Source: Brevibacterium sp. UMB1308A
Lineage (GTDB): Bacteria; Actinomycetota; Actinomycetes; Actinomycetales; Brevibacteriaceae
Direction: 5' to 3'
NCBI RefSeq assembly: GCF_030230605.1
Contig: NZ_JASPDO010000018.1
Coordinates: forward strand, 1-55,718
DNA: 55,718 nucleotides
The first letter of the stretch is position 1. Every line of letters starts with the position of its first letter. Under the pieces are notes generated by a model, which had not been told where the DNA came from, searched no databases, and saw only the letters and a program-made list of their open reading frames with translations. This document shows positions 51,081-55,718 of this stretch, piece by piece. The position numbers were made by a program, and so were the translations under genes.

Positions 51081-51689
51081 TCACGGCGCGCTCGGGTCGA
51101 TCAGCGCCTCACCCGAGTAGAGCGCCTTCATGGTGCGTGACCATGACTCCAGACCTCCACGATCCAGCGGGTCTGCACCGAGCACTTCGGCAATGCGAGC
51201 GCGCAGCACGAGGACCGACAGGTCGTGCACGAGCAGAACCACCGCCAGCTGATGACGGTCAACCTCGGGAGCGATCGCTCCGTCTGCTGTGAGCCGGTCG
51301 ACCAGCGCCCGTGCGAACTCCGCGAGACGCTCGAATGCCCGCCGGGCACGATCCCCGTGAGAGGTGAGCAAGCGGGAGAGGTAAGGCCCCACGGGCGAGT
51401 CCGCGAGGAGCCGGGCGACGGAGTCCATCGTCGCTTCCGAGTCGAAACTGCCGTCCGAGTCGATCGCGACGCTGTGCAGCAGGCGTTCGACGATCCTCAG
51501 AGCGTGCTCATCGACAGCCTCGATGAGCCCGCTCCGAGATCCGTAGTGCTTGATGATGAGGGGCTGTGAGACCCCGGCATGGTCAGCGATCGCGCGCAGC
51601 GGCACTGCCTCGACGCCGTCACGACCGAACAGCTCGACGGCCGCGTCTCGGATGATCGCCTTCGCGGTTCGATCCTCTGGTGAATACAT
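51081..51689 (-). CDS. TetR/AcrR family regulator
   Basis: The 202-residue protein has a TetR helix-turn-helix (AIIRDAAVELFGRDGVEAVPLRAIADHAGVSQPLIIKHYGSRSGLIEAV) and a helical ligand domain. Start ATG at 51689 fits the family; the frame opens earlier, at 51758. Divergent from a small membrane-protein gene (51749), which it probably represses through the GGTGA/TCACC inverted site in the 60-nt gap. Confidence 0.88.
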   Translation of the reverse strand: MYSPEDRTAKAIIRDAAVELFGRDGVEAVPLRAIADHAGVSQPLIIKHYGSRSGLIEAVDEHALRIVERLLHSVAIDSDGSFDSEATMDSVARLLADSPVGPYLSRLLTSHGDRARRAFERLAEFARALVDRLTADGAIAPEVDRHQLAVVLLVHDLSVLVLRARIAEVLGADPLDRGGLESWSRTMKALYSGEALIDPSAP

Positions 51690-51748
51690 GATTACTATGG
51701 TGATTAAGCAGTCACCAAGGATCAAGTCGCCACGCCGGAGGGAGAGCA

Positions 51749-52306
51749 ATGACAGCACTGCGCTCGTGGAGCAGACGGATTGACGAGGTGCTCATCGCGC
51801 CGGGTGCCGCGGCTGGCGAGCGCCTGCTGGGTTACGGTGCCGGAGCTTCGGGAGCGGTCTTCGCGACTGCCCTCGCCACTCACGCCGCACTGCCCACCTG
51901 GGGTGTCGTCATCCTCGCCGCAGTGGCCTTCGACGTGTTCGGGGGCGTCGTCGTCAACGCCACCTTGTCGGGTTCGCGGCGATTCCATCAACCGGATACC
52001 CCGCGATGGTCGGCGCTCGGGTTCGTCGCGTTCCATGTCCACCCTTTTGTGCTGGCACTGTTACTGCCGGAGCAAATGCCCTGGGAGGTGGCCGCTGTCA
52101 CGTACTCCGGGATCGTGCTGGCCACGGTGTTGGTGATTGTCGTCCCGCGCTCTCTTCGTCAGCCGGTCGCCTTCGCATCGGCGGCAGCGTTGATCGCCGT
52201 GACGACGTCCGTGCTGCCAGCCGCAAACGTCATCGGTTGGGTGCTTCCACTTCTCATCATCAAGCTCTTGCTTTCGCATCTCCTCCCGCACTCAGGAAGC
52301 GAATGA
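51749..52306 (+). CDS. Small polytopic membrane protein of unknown function
   Basis: The 185-residue protein has about five hydrophobic helices and no recognised domain. GGAGAG precedes the ATG. It is divergent from, and probably regulated by, the TetR gene beside it, which hints at transport or membrane defence. The gap 52307-52492 after it shows no gene. Confidence 0.7.
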   Translation: MTALRSWSRRIDEVLIAPGAAAGERLLGYGAGASGAVFATALATHAALPTWGVVILAAVAFDVFGGVVVNATLSGSRRFHQPDTPRWSALGFVAFHVHPFVLALLLPEQMPWEVAAVTYSGIVLATVLVIVVPRSLRQPVAFASAAALIAVTTSVLPAANVIGWVLPLLIIKLLLSHLLPHSGSE

Positions 52307-52492
52307 CAACGATCCTTCACTGTCGTCCGCCCGCCTCCCTCCTGGCCGACCAGTCGCACCTTGGCGATTCCCCGCGTGGCATCAAGTAGGCGGCAGAACC
52401 GCAGGACGGCCTTCCGGCAAGCCTTCCCATGCCGCCAGGACCGCCGCCCCGACGCGGAGCACGTGACGCTTCTGCTGACGGGCGGCGCCACC

Positions 52493-53095
52493 GTGACCGA
52501 ACACACCTCACCCACCGAAAGCGACCATGATGCGGGACCGGCTGGCTCAGCCAGCCAGGGGTTCGAGAGCCCCGAAGGGCTACGCGCCCTCTTGATCCGC
52601 TCGCATGTGGCTGGGCCTGGGGCCTGGCGGGGTGATCGTGAAGCGGCGGAACCGATGCGATACACGGCGGTGCGGTACGGTCCGCTGGCCCGCAGGTATG
52701 GGCTGGATGTGTGGGAGGTGGCCTCGGCGGCGTTCGAGGTCATGCTCGCCCCCTCGACGCGGAACGCGGGGAATCCGTGGGCGGTGGTCACTCGCGCTGT
52801 CCAGATCACTTGCGGTGTCGAGGCCGGTGCTGCCGGCCTGCTGGTCTCCACCGGCAAGGTCCGACACACGGGCAGGATCGCCGGGTTTCACGACGCTGTG
52901 CGGTTCGCGGAACGGGAGGGCCTGGCCGACTACCATTCTGCGTTCGTCGTCGCTCCTGACGATGATGATCCGGACCCCGACGGCGATGACGGGCGGGTCG
53001 CTGCGGTCCTGTCGGTGACGGTGGGGCTGTTCGTTTCGGCGGGCTGGGATGCCGCGCTCCGGATCGCGACGTCTCATCAGCTACTGAGCGGTGCG
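52493..53095 (+). pseudogene. Conjugative-element accessory protein, 3' truncated
   Basis: From GLRALLIRSHVAGPGAWRGDREAAEPMRYTA to about AALRIATSHQLLSG the product matches a widespread but uncharacterised family encoded in actinobacterial conjugative elements. Near 53,095 homology ends and the frame runs antisense through the Rrf2 gene until a stop at 53371. The GTG at 52493 is the likely start, without a clear ribosome site. The cargo block beginning with Rrf2 marks the break. Confidence 0.65.
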
Positions 53096-53569
53096 TTGCG
53101 TTCGGGCGAAGTCGCGCATCTTGGTGACGCCCTGGTCTCCGATCTGCTTGGTCAGCTCTTCTATGGTGACGGTCGCGAGGGAGCTGCGCCATTTATTCTC
53201 CGCCTCGGCCATCGCGTGGTGGATACCGCACGGACCGGTCTCTCTGATGGCGTCGGCTTCGTCGGTGAAGATTCCGCGGCAGCGCACTTCCTCGCACACG
53301 AACAGCGGGGCCTCTCCTTGTACCGTCTTGATGACGTCGAGGAGGGTAACGCTGTCTGCGGGTTGGGCTAGGAAGTAGCCACCGCGTTGTCCTGCTGAGG
53401 ATCGGATGATGCCTTCGCGCACGAGCTGCTGGAGTTGCTTGCTCAGGTAGGCGTCGGGGATGTCAAACATCTCCGCCAGGGTGGTTTTGGCGAGCGGGCC
53501 GATGTCCTCGCACGCGTAGAGGGCGACAAGGCAGTGGGCCATCCACTCGGTTCCGCGCGGCAGTTTCAC
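53081..53569 (-). CDS. Rrf2 family regulator with three Cys (Fe-S sensor type)
   Basis: The 162-residue protein has the Rrf2 winged helix (WMAHCLVALYACEDIGPLAKTTLAEMFDIPDAYLSKQLQQLVREGII) and a Cys cluster CEEVRC...GPCGI that can hold an iron-sulfur cluster as in NsrR/IscR. The GTG start has GGGAG upstream. A direct repeat, GACTCTC (53591-53597 and 53610-53616), lies in its promoter. It follows the flavodoxin and SDR genes in the same direction, so it probably senses redox or electrophile stress and controls them. Confidence 0.88.
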   Translation of the reverse strand: MKLPRGTEWMAHCLVALYACEDIGPLAKTTLAEMFDIPDAYLSKQLQQLVREGIIRSSAGQRGGYFLAQPADSVTLLDVIKTVQGEAPLFVCEEVRCRGIFTDEADAIRETGPCGIHHAMAEAENKWRSSLATVTIEELTKQIGDQGVTKMRDFARTQRTAQ

Positions 53570-53677
53570 ACTCCCATCCTACTCAACGAAGACTCTCATT
53601 GTCCTAGTTGACTCTCCTCCTGAACAGCAGTACTCCCCTGCCGCTCAGGTGATGCGCCAGGAGCGGAGGACTGTCGA

Positions 53678-54235
53678 TCACTCGCTCGGCACTAGATTCA
53701 GGAGTCGTTCGACGAGGAATTTCATCGCTTCCAGGTTCTCAGACGGCACCGCATCCGGCTGAGCCTTGGAGACGCTTGAAACGCCGTAGGGGTTGCCATT
53801 GAGCGGCATGGCCTGGGCCTTACCTGCGGCGCCGGCGGGAACGATGATCGCTCCCCAGTGGTAGAGCACGTTGTTGAATGCGAGGATCGTGGACTCCTGC
53901 CCGCCGTGGTTGGAGGCGGTGGACACGAATGTCGACATGTACTTGTTGGCAAGCACACCCTGCTGATGCAGAGGCAGGGTCTGATCGAGAAAGTGCTTCA
54001 CCGGCCCCGTCATTGACCCATACCGGCCGGGCGTACCCCACAGTACGGCATCGGCGGCTTCGAGATCGCCGAGGGCTTTCTGGTGCGCGGCGGCGGTGGC
54101 GTCTGGGTCGTCCAGCTCGGGAAGCCGGGTGGACAGGACACGATGCCCGAGCTGTTCGGCATGGGTGTGCGCGGCCTGGGCCATCTGATGCACGTTCCCC
54201 GTGCTGGAGTGGTAGATGACCGCGACGGTCTTCAT
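53678..54235 (-). CDS. Flavodoxin-fold NAD(P)H oxidoreductase, WrbA-like
   Basis: The 185-residue protein has a WrbA/flavodoxin_2-like FMN site: VIYHSSTGNVHQMAQAA at the start (phosphate loop), WGTPGRYGSMTGPVKHFLDQT and FVSTASNHGGQE. It probably reduces quinones with two electrons. GAGGAG lies 10 nt before the ATG. It is 26 nt downstream of the SDR gene and upstream of the Rrf2 gene, all in one direction. Confidence 0.85.
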   Translation of the reverse strand: MKTVAVIYHSSTGNVHQMAQAAHTHAEQLGHRVLSTRLPELDDPDATAAAHQKALGDLEAADAVLWGTPGRYGSMTGPVKHFLDQTLPLHQQGVLANKYMSTFVSTASNHGGQESTILAFNNVLYHWGAIIVPAGAAGKAQAMPLNGNPYGVSSVSKAQPDAVPSENLEAMKFLVERLLNLVPSE

Positions 54236-54261
54236 CACTGGTTGCCTCCTCTGCTGGTCGG

Positions 54262-55014
54262 TTACAGGCTGGTGCCCATGGACACGTCGATGACCTGCCC
54301 GGTAATCGTTTGCGACGAAGACTGTGCAAGCAGGGCAACAGTCTCGGCGATGTCGTCGGCTTCGGCGATCTTCCCAAGTGCCGAGGACTCGCGAGTACCG
54401 GCAGCAGCCTGCTCGTTGCCGCGCAGCCATCCGGCGTTGATGTCAGTGTCCACGACGCCGGGTGCGACGACGTTGACCGTGATGCCCCGTGTGCCGAGGC
54501 TTACGGCCATGTTGCGGGCGAGGTATTCCAGGGCGATCTTGCTCATCCCGTACCCGGTCAATGCAGGGAATGCGTAGCGAGTGAGTGCGGAGCCCGTGAA
54601 GATGACCTGCCCGCCAGGGCTCTTCATCTTGTCCGCCAGCCCTGCTGCGAGCGCGTAGGGGGCGATGGTGTTGACCTGAAACAGGTCGCGCAACACCGAC
54701 TCCGTCAGCTGAGTGAAGTCACCAAACGGCGCGATCCCCGCGTTGAGGAATGCGAGGTCGACCGTGCGGCCGTCGAGTGCCGCATCGAGTTGTGGCAGCA
54801 GAGCCTCGACCGCTCCGGGTTCGGAGAAGTCGGCACGTACAGGGGTCACGGTGGTCTGGTGCTCGGCGGCGATCTCGCGGATCGGGCCCAGTTCGCTGTC
54901 ATCGCCACGCTGCTGGGCGATCACGTCGAAGCCCAGTGACGCCAACCGTCGAGCAGTGGCCTGCCCGATCCCTCGGCTAGCTCCGGTCACAAATGCGGTT
55001 CGAGTAGCGGTCAT
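54262..55014 (-). CDS. SDR family oxidoreductase
   Basis: The 250-residue classical short-chain dehydrogenase has TGASRGIG (nucleotide binding), NAG, catalytic Ser in FTGSALTRY, YGMSK (Tyr-x3-Lys) and the PGxVxTDI segment. Strong GGAGG site. It is first in an SDR-flavodoxin-Rrf2 gene set typical of actinobacterial redox or quinone-stress cargo. Substrate unknown. An inverted TACAC/GTGTA pair lies about 20-50 nt upstream of the start. Confidence 0.9.
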   Translation of the reverse strand: MTATRTAFVTGASRGIGQATARRLASLGFDVIAQQRGDDSELGPIREIAAEHQTTVTPVRADFSEPGAVEALLPQLDAALDGRTVDLAFLNAGIAPFGDFTQLTESVLRDLFQVNTIAPYALAAGLADKMKSPGGQVIFTGSALTRYAFPALTGYGMSKIALEYLARNMAVSLGTRGITVNVVAPGVVDTDINAGWLRGNEQAAAGTRESSALGKIAEADDIAETVALLAQSSSQTITGQVIDVSMGTSL

Positions 55015-55086
55015 CCTTGTTGCCTCCTTAATTGATGCGGGTACACCATACCCATCCTAGTGTATCTGGATATTTATTGTCCACGT

Positions 55087-55249
55087 ATGAAGGATGAGTG
55101 GCCGACAGGGCAGAAGGCGAAGCTCGAAGCCGAACAGGTCAGGCTCCTTCAAGCTCACCACGTTGACGCGATCCCTATCGACCTGCTCAAGAGCAAGCAA
55201 GACCGTATCCGCGCGACCACCGGTCGGCTCGACACGCTGGAGACGACGG
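55087..55249 (+). pseudogene. Large serine recombinase, C-terminal coiled-coil fragment
   Basis: About 50 residues (KAKLEAEQVRLLQAHHVDAIPIDLLKSKQDRIRAT) match the coiled-coil region near the C-terminus of actinobacterial large serine recombinases. The catalytic domain and recombinase domain are absent upstream, and the frame runs into the IS1249-like element at about 55,250. This may be what remains of the element's integrase. Confidence 0.65.
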
Positions 55250-55613
55250 GTTAATGCTCAAAATGTGTGTACGGTAGGGGCTTCTTGCCCAGTGTTCTGT
55301 AGGGCTTTAGGCAGTTATACATGCTTTGCAAGCATGTATCATGCATGGTGCTAGAAATCAGCCACGTTGTGGTGTATACAAAAACAAGCTTGTTAAGAAC
55401 GGAAAAACCAAGGCCGGACGAACCCGCTGGCGGTGCAAAAACTGTGGCGCGTCATCGCTTACGCCCCGGGACCCAAGGCGTAAGTGGTTACAGTCGAATC
55501 TGCCTTCTGTAGCCACACGAAAGCCGTTTACTCTACAACCCTCGAAACAATGAACTTGGGGTGTAGAGAAAACCACCTGACACGCCCGACCCATAACACT
55601 TTTGGCCCATAAC
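55250..55613. mobile_element. IS1249-like element, internally deleted copy
   Basis: A degenerate left end begins near 55250 (GTTAATG...); the right terminal repeat CACTTTTGGCCCATAAC lies at 55597-55613. Inside, 55341-55553 encodes the zinc-ribbon N-terminus of an IS256/IS1249-group transposase (NGKTKAGRTRWRCKNCGASS) that ends after about 70 residues. A 9-bp hairpin (TACATGCTT at 55318-55326 and AAGCATGTA at 55330-55338) covers the region before the start codon. The rest of the transposase is deleted, so the copy cannot transpose by itself. Confidence 0.75.
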
Positions 55614-55615
55614 GG

Positions 55616-55718
55616 GTTATAGGCCAAAAAGTGTGTACGGTAGGAGCCTCTTGCCCAGTGTTCCGTAGGGCTTCAGGCGGTTATACATGCTTTGTAAGCA
55701 TGTATCATGCATGGTGCT
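55616..55718 (+). mobile_element. Second IS1249-like element, left end (runs off window)
   Basis: Starts two bases after the first copy, with terminal repeat GTTATAGGCCAAAAAGTG (55616-55633) inverted to the first copy's right end. The leader is the same as in copy 1, including the hairpin (55684-55704) and the transposase ATG at 55707. It may be the intact parent element. Confidence 0.7.

Noticed and set aside
50851..51120. Small gene between relaxase remnant and TetR
   Set aside because: No ribosome site, atypical composition and overlap with the TetR 3' end. The minus-strand frame at 50859-51053 is equally unsupported.
34513..55718. Whole right part as one complete integrative element with defined ends
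   Set aside because: No matching att repeats or tRNA target were found at both ends, and the integrase is only a fragment, so the limits cannot be set from this window.

Overview
The window is high-GC DNA from an actinomycete (Actinomycetota). Supporting signs are a biotin synthase preceded by a BioQ-type operator, DUF1206, DUF4870 and amphi-Trp proteins, YtrA-type GntR regulators, frequent GTG starts and GTGA/ATGA gene overlaps, an SCO6880-type conjugation ATPase fragment and an IS1249-like insertion sequence. The order cannot be fixed from sequence alone. No rRNA, tRNA or CRISPR array was found.

Bases 1 to about 34,500 look chromosomal but contain accessory patches. In order: a CbrC-family gene and a DUF4411 toxin remnant; a CobW-type metal GTPase; a metalloprotease (DUF2268) and TipAS-type MerR pair behind a MerR-style 19-bp-spacer promoter; an AlbA_2/RecG-like regulator gene lying between two nearly identical 77-nt inverted-repeat elements; a serine hydrolase and amino acid permease; bioB; an amphi-Trp/unknown pair; a second AlbA_2 gene with a tandem 53-bp operator-like array; a CPBP protease and PadR pair; an operon for two substrate-binding-like surface proteins (one with a VWA domain), an XpaC-like protein and TelA; an M20 amidohydrolase; an MMPL exporter; two GntR-plus-membrane-protein operons that share an operator core; a DUF1206 protein; an IetAS defence pair (AAA ATPase plus subtilase); and small or unknown genes.

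From about 34,500 to 39,750 there is a module bounded by two direct repeats (102 nt, about 92% identical by eye). Each repeat carries a strong hairpin and leads into a paralogous small helix-turn-helix gene. Between them lie a 1067-residue UPF1-like SF1 helicase, a decayed nuclease-like fragment and the 3' end of a flavin monooxygenase.

From about 39,750 to the end is a badly eroded integrative conjugative element. It has a cell-wall hydrolase with its last catalytic motif deleted, an SCO6880 fragment, an intact-looking VirB4-like ATPase, a VirD4 coupling protein fused to an inverted MobF relaxase fragment, and a serine recombinase tail cut by an IS1249-like element. Cargo genes sit at several breakpoints: MFS/TetR, SigJ-like sigma factor, VOC protein, TetR/membrane protein, and Rrf2/flavodoxin/SDR. 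The element should not be able to transfer itself.

A genome-scale signal stands out. The octamer CCGAGGTG or its complement occurs at least 32 times in the first 33 kb but only about four times in the last 22 kb, and it is missing from several patches that also look acquired.
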